Of a stretch of 5,947 nucleotides of DNA, positions 1-4,942 are shown piece by piece. A model generated the notes under the pieces. That model had not been told where the DNA came from, searched no databases, and saw nothing but the letters and a program-made list of their open reading frames with translations. The DNA is from Bacillota bacterium (GTDB taxonomy: Bacteria; Bacillota; Clostridia; Oscillospirales; Ruminococcaceae): the NCBI GenBank assembly GCA_023439605.1, contig JAEXNS010000340.1, positions 1 to 5,947 on the forward strand, written 5' to 3'. Every line of letters starts with the position of its first letter. Position 1 is the stretch's first letter. A program made the position numbers and the translations under genes.

Positions 1-56
1 GCCAATGCGTTTTTGCTTTTTGGTCCTTCGTAGTTGATTGTTGGTAATTGATTCAT
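1..56 (-). CDS. xylA: Xylose isomerase, N-terminal fragment (runs off the window)
   Basis: Only the first 18 codons and part of the 19th are visible, reading MNQLPTINYEGPKSKNAL. The piece INYEGPKSKN followed by A-L matches the conserved start of bacterial xylose isomerases (pattern I-x-YEGPxSxNPLAF), which interconvert D-xylose and D-xylulose in the cytoplasm. A strong ribosome binding site, AGGAGG at 64-69 on the minus strand, lies 7 nt before the ATG and fixes the start. The gene lies 90 bp downstream of a LacI-family regulator on the same strand, a common arrangement for sugar-catabolic genes, and the gap contains its own plausible promoter and palindromes. The product name rests on a very short stretch. 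The frame and start are secure; the family assignment is likely but not proven. Confidence 0.72.
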   Translation of the reverse strand, partial: MNQLPTINYEGPKSKNAL

Positions 57-96
57 AAAAAATCCTCCTAAAAATTATTAATGATTTGAATTATTA

Positions 97-111
97 AAAT
101 TACGTTAATTT
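97..111. promoter_or_regulatory. Palindrome with central CGT near the xylA transcription start, candidate LacI-type operator
   Basis: AAATTA, CGT, TAATTT form a perfect 15-bp palindrome. It lies just downstream of the proposed -10 box, so it would overlap the transcription start. A central CG inside an AT-rich palindrome resembles LacI-family operators. A related sequence lies at the start region of the GH30 gene (2029-2041). Binding by the neighbouring LacI protein is inference. Confidence 0.35.
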
Positions 112-115
112 ATAT

Positions 116-144
116 ATTATGAAGTAAATATCATTTACTTTTAA
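116..144 (-). promoter_or_regulatory. Probable promoter of xylA
   Basis: On the minus strand TTAAAA (139-144) and CATAAT (116-121) are separated by exactly 17 bp, and the xylA ribosome binding site follows about 46 bp further on. The -10 box matches the consensus at 5 of 6 positions and the -35 box at 4 of 6. Such boxes are easily found by chance in AT-rich DNA, so support comes mainly from spacing, position and the palindrome inside the spacer. Read-through from the lacI promoter is also possible, because I see no terminator between the two genes. Confidence 0.45.
122..140. promoter_or_regulatory. Perfect palindrome in the xylA promoter spacer, candidate operator
   Basis: AAGTAAAT and ATTTACTT are exact reverse complements around a 3-bp centre, giving a 19-bp palindrome. 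It covers almost exactly the spacer between the proposed -35 and -10 boxes, a classic position for repressor binding. As RNA the stem would be weak (mostly A-U) and has no good U-tract, so an operator is more likely than a terminator. Which protein binds is unknown. It lacks the central CG typical of LacI-family operators. Confidence 0.4.
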
Positions 145-146
145 TA

Positions 147-1163
147 TCATGTTATATTTTCTTTTATTTTTATTTCACAAGCTGTAAGTATTTTTTCGGG
201 TGGTTTAACATCATTTACAATATAATCAAACAATGCATATATAGCCTTATACCCTTGTAAAAAAGGTTGTTGACATATAGTAGCTGTTATATTTCCTGCC
301 TCAACATATTTTATGATGTCGTTTGTTTCATCACATGAAATTATGTTTATTTTTCGGCCTGTCTTAGCTACTGCTCTTACTACTCCACTTACCCCTGCTG
401 AGGTAACATATATTAAATCGACATCCTCGTGTTTATTTAAAGTGTCTAGAGTTACAATATATGATGTAATATCATCATCATTGTTTTCTATAACGTCAAT
501 AATTTCAGCTGAATTACATCGTTCATTCATAACCGTTTTGAAACCTTCTATTCTTTGATTATGTCCTTTATTTTTTGAAGAACCTGTTACTATTAAAACT
601 TTTGAACTTTTATTCATCATAAAGGAAGCTAATCCAGCTGCTGTTTTTCCACTTAAAAAATAATCACAACCTATATAAGCTAATCTTTCTGAATTTTCAA
701 TATCTGTATTAATAGTTACAACTGGCATGTTTTCAATAGTTAATTCTTTGATTTTTTTTGTAATAGACTTATCATCTATAGGCATTAATGCTAAACATTT
801 TATGTCTTCACTGACTAATTCATCTATAGCTTTTATTTGATCTTCTAAATTATAACCCTTAATTTCATTGATCAAAACTTTTATACCATAATCAGCAAGT
901 TCTTCTTCAGCTTTTTTTATGCCCTTTATAACATCTGTAAAAAACATATTACCAATTGAACAAAGTACAACACCAAACTTAGGCTGTTTTTTTCTTATTG
1001 CCAATGCTCGTCCTGCTCTGTTAGGAGAATAATTCAATTCCTTAGCCAAGGTTTTTATTCTCTTATCCACCTCAGGATCCACTCCACCTCGATTGTTTAA
1101 CGAACGGTCTACAGTACCCCTAGAAACTCCTGCAAGTTCTGCTATTTGCTTTAATGTTACCAT
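147..1163 (-). CDS. LacI-family sugar-responsive transcriptional repressor
   Basis: A 338-residue cytoplasmic regulator of usual LacI length. Residues 2-55 are the DNA-binding domain: TLKQIAELAGVSRGTVDRSL is the helix-turn-helix, and the RGGVDPEV and LNYSPNRAGRALA segments complete the headpiece and hinge helix. From about residue 62 (FGVVLCSIGNMFFTDVIKGI) to the end runs a periplasmic-binding-protein-like effector domain of the ribose/xylose-binding type, so a free sugar is the probable inducer. The TVDRSLNNRGG variant marks a clostridial subgroup whose ligands I cannot assign from sequence. The ATG is supported by GAGGTG at 1171-1176, 7 nt upstream. It sits before xylA on the same strand, so control of xylose use and of itself is the simplest reading; the name xylR is possible but unproven. 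Its stop is 90 bp before the xylA start. No broken motifs are seen. Confidence 0.92.
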   Translation of the reverse strand: MVTLKQIAELAGVSRGTVDRSLNNRGGVDPEVDKRIKTLAKELNYSPNRAGRALAIRKKQPKFGVVLCSIGNMFFTDVIKGIKKAEEELADYGIKVLINEIKGYNLEDQIKAIDELVSEDIKCLALMPIDDKSITKKIKELTIENMPVVTINTDIENSERLAYIGCDYFLSGKTAAGLASFMMNKSSKVLIVTGSSKNKGHNQRIEGFKTVMNERCNSAEIIDVIENNDDDITSYIVTLDTLNKHEDVDLIYVTSAGVSGVVRAVAKTGRKINIISCDETNDIIKYVEAGNITATICQQPFLQGYKAIYALFDYIVNDVKPPEKILTACEIKIKENIT

Positions 1164-1180
1164 TGCTATTCACCTCTTCC

Positions 1181-1188
1181 GTGCTCGT
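1181..1188. promoter_or_regulatory. GTGCTCGT word in the lacI leader, candidate autoregulatory operator
   Basis: GTGCTCGT lies just downstream of the -10 box and start point of the lacI promoter and upstream of its ribosome binding site. Its exact reverse complement, ACGAGCAC, occurs at 1296-1303, 67 bp upstream of the -35 box. The surrounding GTGCTCGTGAAC is loosely symmetric around CG. Two GC-rich 8-mers in such AT-rich DNA stand out and could be paired operators bridged by a LacI tetramer. This is inference from position only. Confidence 0.35.
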
Positions 1189-1200
1189 GAACTTAATGTT

Positions 1201-1229
1201 ATTATAATATATATTTTACCCTTTGTCAA
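1201..1229 (-). promoter_or_regulatory. Consensus sigma-70/sigma-A promoter of the lacI-type gene
   Basis: On the minus strand TTGACA (1224-1229) and TATAAT (1201-1206) are both perfect consensus hexamers with the optimal 17-bp spacer. The predicted transcription start is about 30 bp before the ATG. A perfect promoter on a repressor gene suggests it is held down by an operator; the word described at 1181-1188 lies between the -10 box and the ribosome binding site. Confidence 0.85.
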
Positions 1230-1295
1230 TAGTATTTTAATAATTTAATATAAAATTTCATCATAATTTTTCATCAATTATGTACAACAAAAGAT

Positions 1296-1303
1296 ACGAG
1301 CAC
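1296..1303. promoter_or_regulatory. Second copy of the GTGCTCGT word (inverted), candidate auxiliary operator
   Basis: ACGAGCAC is the exact reverse complement of the word at 1181-1188, 115 bp away, close to 11 helical turns. It lies upstream of the lacI promoter in otherwise featureless AT-rich DNA. See the entry at 1181-1188 for the proposed role. Confidence 0.28.
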
Positions 1304-1524
1304 ATTTTAATTATACTTGTAATTTTTTGACTCATGCATCACATCACTGATACCTTGTTCTTCTAAGCTTTACAAAAAAAAATAAAATTATTTAATTATA
1401 AAGCACATAAATATATTCTTTGTTGTAATTATACTATATTTATACATATTAATCAATATCTTTTTAAAAAAACATATAAATATATTCATTTTATATAATA
1501 TTTTATTTTAAAAATTATTGTATT
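1304..1524. other. AT-rich intergenic DNA without recognisable genes
   Basis: I see no coding sequence, RNA gene or convincing terminator here. The only repeat noted is the 12-mer ATAAATATATTC near 1408 and again near 1475, which is weak given the base composition. A promoter cannot be excluded because many TATAAT-like words occur, but none has a good -35 partner that I trust. Confidence 0.6.
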
Positions 1525-1532
1525 AATCAAAA

Positions 1533-1608
1533 ATTACTATTCAGTCAAATTTATAAGGCATAAATGTTTTACCAAAAGTTTAGGGTTATTGGAAAGCTAA
1601 ATAGTAAC
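1533..1608 (+). mobile_element. Short (76-bp) non-autonomous element, decayed MITE copy A
   Basis: The left end ATTACTATTCAGTC and the right end AGCTAAATAGTAAC are inverted repeats matching at 10 of 14 positions. They are flanked by AATCAAAA (1525-1532) and GAACAAAA (1609-1616), an 8-bp direct repeat with two differences that fits an aged target-site duplication. Inside, TTTTACC starts at 1567, 34 bp from the left end, and TTTAG-GGTTA-TTGGA forms the hairpin seen in the other copies. The element stops straight after GGAAAGC, so the middle section present in the longer copies is missing. No protein is encoded. Confidence 0.68.
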
Positions 1609-1633
1609 GAACAAAATCACGTGAACAAAATCA
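1609..1633. repeat. Two direct copies of GAACAAAATCA
   Basis: The 11-mer GAACAAAATCA occurs at 1609-1619 and 1623-1633, separated by CGT. The first copy contains the right-hand target duplication of the 76-bp element. It may be a slippage remnant or a binding-site pair; no function can be assigned. Confidence 0.55.
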
Positions 1634-1646
1634 ACTAAACTTTTTA

Positions 1647-1675
1647 TTTACTTATATAATCCATTATGATATAAT
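1647..1675 (+). promoter_or_regulatory. Possible older promoter of the GH30 gene, now upstream of the 300-bp element
   Basis: TTTACT (1647-1652), a 17-bp spacer and a perfect TATAAT (1670-1675) point toward the GH30 gene. The last base of the -10 box is the first base of the 8-bp target duplication of the 300-bp element. Without that insertion the box would lie about 80 bp from the GH30 start codon. Transcription from it today would pass through the whole element. The -35 match is only 4 of 6, so this is moderate evidence. Confidence 0.4.
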
Positions 1676-1682
1676 TTAAATG

Positions 1683-1982
1683 GTTGCAATTCAGTCTATA
1701 AAAGTAAAACCGTCAACTTAAGAAAATTGCTGAGGCAATTTATGAGGCTCTGACTCAAACTCCGCTTCTTTTTCTATCGCAAAAAGAAGCGAAAAAGCTC
1801 TTAAAGCATAAGGATTTAGCTTTCTGCGGAAAGCGACTAATGGCGTTGCCCTTTGGAAACCTACGATTTTTTGAAAAAATCGAGCAAAACTTTAACTTTT
1901 TTTACCAAGTTGACTACATTGTCCAGTAATCCTGGACCTTCGGCAAAACATTTCTACACTATAGATATGGATGAACAGTAAC
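1683..1982 (-). mobile_element. 300-bp non-autonomous element with perfect 8-bp target duplication, MITE copy B
   Basis: TTTAAATG occurs immediately left (1675-1682) and right (1983-1990), a perfect 8-bp direct repeat. The ends GTTGCAATTCAGTC (1683-1696) and GGATGAACAGTAAC (1969-1982) are inverted repeats matching at 9 of 14 positions and resemble the ends of the other copies. Read on the minus strand, TTTTGCCGAAGGTCCAGG begins 34 bp inside the end at 1982, at the same offset as in the other copies, so this copy is inverted relative to them. There is no transposase; movement would need an enzyme supplied elsewhere. The 8-bp duplication excludes families that make 2-5 bp duplications, but I cannot name the parent. 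Confidence 0.8.
1712..1937. other. Hairpin-rich interior of the 300-bp element, possible structured RNA
   Basis: Six inverted repeats are packed here. GTCAACTT (1712-1719) pairs with AAGTTGAC (1907-1914) and encloses four hairpins: AAATTGC-TGAG-GCAATTT (1724-1741), an 11-bp stem CGCTTCTTTTT with its complement (1763-1791, 7-nt loop), GCTTTC-TGCG-GAAAGC (1819-1834), and CGATTTTTT-G-AAAAAATCG (1864-1882). A sixth, GTCCAG-TAATC-CTGGAC (1921-1937), lies outside the closing stem. Together they fit a multibranched RNA. I do not recognise a known RNA family, and the strand is unclear. It could equally be DNA structure used in transposition. Confidence 0.35.
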
Positions 1983-2001
1983 TTTAAATGATATATTTGA
2001 T

Positions 2002-2030
2002 TTGAATTTGTTTTATTTGTTATTTATAAT
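2002..2030 (+). promoter_or_regulatory. Promoter of the GH30 gene
   Basis: TTGAAT (2002-2007) and TATAAT (2025-2030) are separated by 17 bp, and the start codon follows 33 bp after the -10 box, leaving a short leader with the ribosome binding site. The -35 box begins 12 bp after the target duplication of the 300-bp element, so the element forms the DNA directly upstream. Confidence 0.68.
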
Positions 2031-2041
2031 CAACGTTATAT
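2025..2041 (+). promoter_or_regulatory. AACGTT-centred operator-like site at the GH30 transcription start
   Basis: TATAA (2025-2029) and TTATA (2036-2040) are inverted around TCAACG, overlapping the -10 box and probable start point. ATCAACGTTATAT (2029-2041) matches ATTAACGTAATTT, the minus-strand reading of the xylA-side palindrome, at 10 of 13 positions including the central ACGT. This suggests, but does not show, control by the same LacI-type protein. Confidence 0.28.
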
Positions 2042-2063
2042 TTATTATTTTTTGGAGGGAAAA

Positions 2064-4193
2064 ATGAAACTTAAAAAAAAGCTTTTAAAAATAACATCAC
2101 TTTTTTTAACCGTTGCTATAATAGGCACTTTCACAAATAATTTCAACAAGCCAGAGCAGGTTTTTGCAGCTGAAAAAGTAAATGTTTCTATTAACCCATT
2201 TAACAAATCCCCATTTAACGATGGTGTTTTTCAAGGCTGGGGTTCTAGCCTATGCTGGTGGGCAAATAGAATAGGGTATTCAGACACATTGTCCGAAAAA
2301 GCTGCAATAGCATTTTACAACAAAGATAAGGGTCTAGGCTTAAACATATCCCGATATAACATTGGTGGTGGCGATGACCCTACACATGACCATATAACAA
2401 GAACCGATTCCAACATGCCTGGTTTTATGTACTTTGATGAGACTACACAAAGTTACAAATACAACTGGAATGCCGACCATAATCAAATAAACGTCCTACA
2501 ACATATATTAAAACAAGTTGATGAAGAACCTATTGTTGAAGCGTTTTCAAATTCACCACCATATTTTATGACAAACAGCGGTTGTACTTCTGGGGCAATT
2601 GATGCTAGTAAAAATAATTTAAAGGATAATATGTATCCTGATTTTGCAGAATATCTTGCAAATGTTTCATTACATTTTAAAAACAATCTAGGTATTAATT
2701 TTCAAAGCATTTCACCTATGAACGAGCCCTATACAAATTATTGGGGGGCTTACAGCAAAAAACAAGAAGGCTGTCATTTTGATCAAGGTACATCGCAATC
2801 AAATATGCTAGTCTATTTAGGAAGAGCTTTAGAGTCAAAAGGATTACAAGATATAATTATTTCAGGTACTGACGAAACTAGCATTGATACACAAATAAGT
2901 TCTTACAAAGCACTTGATTCAACTGCAAAAAGCTATGTAAAAAGAATAGATACACATACTTACAGTGGTTCAAAACGTTCCGAACTAAAACAACTGGCTC
3001 AAGATAACAACGTTAATTTGTGGATGTCAGAAGTTGACGGTGGTGGAACTGCAGGAACTAACTCTGGTGAAATGGGTGCAGGTCTATGGTTATCACAAAG
3101 AATTTTAGATGACATGAACGGAATGATGCCAACAGCATGGATTTTATGGCAACTTATTGACAATCATATTTCCACAGATGGATATGATGGAAAAAAAGAT
3201 ACCGGAATGCCAAACACAGATGGAGGTTATTGGGGTGTAGCTGTTGCAAATCATGATACCCAAGAAATAATTCTTACAAAAAAATATTATGCTTTCGGAC
3301 AATTTACAAAGTACATTCGCCCTGGATATATTTTATTAAATTCATCCTCAAATACTCTAGTTGCATATGATAAAGCTAACAACAAACTTGTTATAGTGGC
3401 AACAAATACAACTGGTTCAGATTTAAACTATAACTTTGACTTATCTGCATTTGGTTCAGCAGGTACTTCAGTAGACGTAGTTAGAACTAGCGGAGATTTA
3501 AAAAACGGAGAAAACTGGGCAAAACTCCCCTCACTAACTCCATCTGAAACAAATTTTGAAGCAACATTAAAACCAAATTCAGTTACAACCTACATTGTTA
3601 ATAATATTGGTGATAAAATTGTAACTTTAGATGAAGTTAAACTATCATCAACTATGATTTCAGGTTCTGCACCATGGAACAACACATCTAACGATGTTTC
3701 TAAATTAATAGATGGAAGTACAGCTACTTTTTTTGATGGTGTCGGTGATGGTTGGGCACAAATTGATCTAGGTAAAAATTACAATCTTCAGGCTTTAGGT
3801 TTTGCACCTCGTTCAGGGTATGAATACAGATGTGTAGATGCGTATATTTCAGTCTCTAAAGACGGGCAAAACTGGAGTAAGGTTTATACAGTTAATTACA
3901 AACCTTATGATGGAATAAATTATATTTATAAAAATAATTTTTCTGTTCCTATTGAAGAAGTAAGGTATATAAAATACAATGTTCCATCTGGGAAACCTAC
4001 AAACCAGTATAACGGCGAAGATATCTATTGCTGTAACTTATCTGAGGCAATGAAGCTGTTTCAACAACTAGTACCGTTACTTCTCAAACAACAATTACGA
4101 CAACAGCCTCTTCAACGACAACTAATACTTCAATTAATCAAATTATTTATGGAGATTTCAACAAAGATACAAAAGTTGATAATTCCGATTTAG
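2064..4193 (+). CDS. Secreted GH30 glycoside hydrolase with CBM32-like module; C-terminus altered by frameshift
   Basis: The ATG at 2064 is preferred over TTG at 2052 because GGAGG (2054-2058) lies 5 nt before it. Residues 1-36 form a signal peptide: KLKKK, a hydrophobic core, then VFAA. About 45-385 is a GH30 (beta/alpha)8 barrel; FQGWGSSLCWWANRIG and LNISRYNIGGG resemble endo-beta-1,6-galactanases (subfamily 5 type). Glu221 (SPMNEP) is the likely acid/base and Glu323 (LWMSEVDGG) the nucleophile. A beta-sandwich follows to about 515. Residues 520-662 form a discoidin/F5-8C CBM32 module (SKLIDGSTATFFDG, WAQIDLGKNY, VRYIKYNVPSG, CCNLSE). After residue 662 the frame is wrong: the Gln/Leu-rich tail to the TAG is the linker and dockerin read out of frame. 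The intact product would be about 759 residues, exported and cellulosome-bound. The family is clear; the substrate (galactan side chains of arabinogalactan) is inference, and xylan or glucan cannot be excluded. Confidence 0.9.
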   Translation: MKLKKKLLKITSLFLTVAIIGTFTNNFNKPEQVFAAEKVNVSINPFNKSPFNDGVFQGWGSSLCWWANRIGYSDTLSEKAAIAFYNKDKGLGLNISRYNIGGGDDPTHDHITRTDSNMPGFMYFDETTQSYKYNWNADHNQINVLQHILKQVDEEPIVEAFSNSPPYFMTNSGCTSGAIDASKNNLKDNMYPDFAEYLANVSLHFKNNLGINFQSISPMNEPYTNYWGAYSKKQEGCHFDQGTSQSNMLVYLGRALESKGLQDIIISGTDETSIDTQISSYKALDSTAKSYVKRIDTHTYSGSKRSELKQLAQDNNVNLWMSEVDGGGTAGTNSGEMGAGLWLSQRILDDMNGMMPTAWILWQLIDNHISTDGYDGKKDTGMPNTDGGYWGVAVANHDTQEIILTKKYYAFGQFTKYIRPGYILLNSSSNTLVAYDKANNKLVIVATNTTGSDLNYNFDLSAFGSAGTSVDVVRTSGDLKNGENWAKLPSLTPSETNFEATLKPNSVTTYIVNNIGDKIVTLDEVKLSSTMISGSAPWNNTSNDVSKLIDGSTATFFDGVGDGWAQIDLGKNYNLQALGFAPRSGYEYRCVDAYISVSKDGQNWSKVYTVNYKPYDGINYIYKNNFSVPIEEVRYIKYNVPSGKPTNQYNGEDIYCCNLSEAMKLFQQLVPLLLKQQLRQQPLQRQLILQLIKLFMEISTKIQKLIIPI

Positions 4194-4342
4194 TTTCTTT
4201 AAGTCAACATTTGATAGGTGAAAATCTTTTAACAGGAGATAGGCTATTGGCTGCTGACTTAACCTCTGACGGTTCTGTTGACGTTGCAGATTTGGCTTTA
4301 TTAAAGCAATATATAATGGGCGATAAAGTAAAATTAGGCTAA
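4046..4342 (+). pseudogene. Detached Thr/Ser linker and type I dockerin of the GH30 enzyme (shifted frame)
   Basis: This frame opens after a TGA at 4043-4045 and ends at TAA 4340-4342. It encodes a Thr/Ser linker (EAVSTTSTVTSQTTITTT and on), then from 4148 a type I dockerin with two EF-hand-like repeats: GDFNKDTKVDNSDLVSLSQHL and ADLTSDGSVDVADLALLKQYI. The calcium ligands Asp1, Asn3 (Thr in repeat 2), Asp5, Asp9 and Asp12 are visible. Dockerins bind scaffoldin cohesins. There is no start codon or ribosome binding site of its own. Adding one base near 4049-4050 (GCA-AAT-GAA) would join it to the CBM32 module. So it is a real C-terminus lost by a one-base deletion or a sequencing error. The cohesin-contact positions 10/11 are Asn-Ser and Val-Ala. 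Confidence 0.88.
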
Positions 4343-4383
4343 TAATAGTTTTAGGGCATATATCTTGATGTTAATGACTCGTA

Positions 4384-4434
4384 AAAAATCAAACAAACGC
4401 CAGTCCACTGAGGATTGGCGTTTGTTTGATTTTT
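4384..4434. terminator. Strong rho-independent terminator after the GH30/dockerin gene
   Basis: A 23-bp stem (4384-4406 with 4412-4434, one G-U pair) closes a 5-nt ACTGA loop. The GC-rich upper part (CGCCAGTCC with GGATTGGCG) and the flanking A5 and T5 tracts make it an efficient terminator that could work in both directions. It begins 41 nt after the dockerin stop at 4342, which supports the dockerin being part of the gene. Confidence 0.93.
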
Positions 4435-4617
4435 AATTATAAATCTCTCTTCTATGGTTAATATTAAGCCATATATATAGGTCAAAGGTATTTTACCGAA
4501 GGTCCAGGGCGACTAGAAAGCTCGATCGACTCCGCAGAGTCGAAATCTATTCCATCTTACTTAGATTCATATAATGTATAAAAAGTAATTTAATTACTTA
4601 AAAGACGAGATTTTGAC

Positions 4618-4646
4618 TTGATTTTTTGACGGCATTATTGTATAAT
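4618..4646 (+). promoter_or_regulatory. Probable promoter inside MITE copy C, reading toward the HipA-like gene
   Basis: TTGATT (4618-4623), a 17-bp spacer and TATAAT (4641-4646) give a good promoter. Its transcript would start near 4653 and carry a leader of about 290 nt that includes all of copy D before reaching the HipA-like start codon. No equally good promoter is seen closer to the gene. Confidence 0.5.
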
Positions 4647-4705
4647 TATACACATATCTTTGTTGAATTTTACGATTATAAATATAAATCATATGCAATT
4701 AAAAT

Positions 4706-4838
4706 GTTACTATTTAACCTTAAATATAAAGAGCAGAGATATTTTACCGAAGGTCCAGGGCGACCGGAAAGCCCGGTCGACTCCGCAGAGTCGAAACCCT
4801 TGTAAAACCGTAAATTTTACATATGGCTGAATAGTAAC
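4706..4838 (+). mobile_element. 133-bp non-autonomous element, MITE copy D
   Basis: The ends GTTACTATTTAACC (4706-4719) and GGCTGAATAGTAAC (4825-4838) are inverted repeats matching at 12 of 14 positions. They are flanked by ATTAAAAT (4698-4705) and CTTAAAAC (4839-4846), an 8-bp repeat with two differences. The inner block TTTTACCGAAGGTCCAGGGCGAC (4742 on) is nearly identical to that of copy C over about 60 bp. Two strong hairpins follow: CGACCGG-AAAGC-CCGGTCG (4761-4779) and TCGACTC-CGCA-GAGTCGA (4777-4794). They share TCG, so only one can form fully. No protein is encoded. This is the best-preserved copy in its ends and probably the youngest. Confidence 0.78.
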
Positions 4839-4942
4839 CTTAAAACAATAGTGTTTATTTATAATAAATAGATATATTGTAGAAAAATCTCATTTGAACA
4901 CGATGACTTTTGACTAAATAGTAACATTCGAGGTGAAAGAAA

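Larger units (their letters stand above)
4457..4925 (+). mobile_element. MITE copy C, probably interrupted by nested copy D
   Basis: The left end GTTAATATTAAGCC (4457-4470) and right end GACTAAATAGTAAC (4912-4925) are inverted repeats matching at 11 of 14 positions. The flanks CTTCTATG (4449-4456) and ATTCGAGG (4926-4933) match at 5 of 8, weak evidence of a decayed duplication. TTTTACC starts 34 bp from the left end, as in the other copies, followed by GAAGGTCCAGGGCGAC and the hairpin TCGACTC-CGCA-GAGTCGA (4526-4543). Taking out copy D and one of its target copies leaves about 328 bp, close to the 300-bp copy. The left end and block are solid. The pairing with the right end is inference. Confidence 0.5.

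Noticed and set aside
122..140. Terminator between lacI and xylA
   Set aside because: The palindrome has an almost all A/T stem and no proper U-tract, and its place in a promoter spacer suits an operator better.
313..558. Plus-strand open frame of 81 codons
   Set aside because: It is antisense to the well-supported LacI-type gene, has no ribosome binding site and no recognisable domain.
1708..1929. A 73-codon stop-free plus-strand frame through the 300-bp element (includes ALPFGNLRFFEKIEQNF)
   Set aside because: It has no ATG with a ribosome binding site at its beginning, resembles no family I know, and overlaps several perfect hairpins. An ATG at 1841 would give only 29 residues. Kept as an alternative explanation in the RNA finding, not annotated as a gene.
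2483..2686. Minus-strand open frame of 67 codons
   Set aside because: It lies inside the GH30 catalytic domain on the opposite strand, with no independent support.
4046..4193. Programmed -1 ribosomal frameshifting to produce the GH30-dockerin protein
   Set aside because: The direction fits (-1), but I see no X-XXY-YYZ slippery heptamer or downstream structure in the overlap. A one-base loss at the A run near 4049 is simpler.
4489..4794. The two near-identical 60-bp blocks as a CRISPR or riboswitch pair
   Set aside because: There are only two close copies, not regularly spaced, and they lie inside transposon-like units bounded by inverted ends. No known riboswitch core is recognisable.
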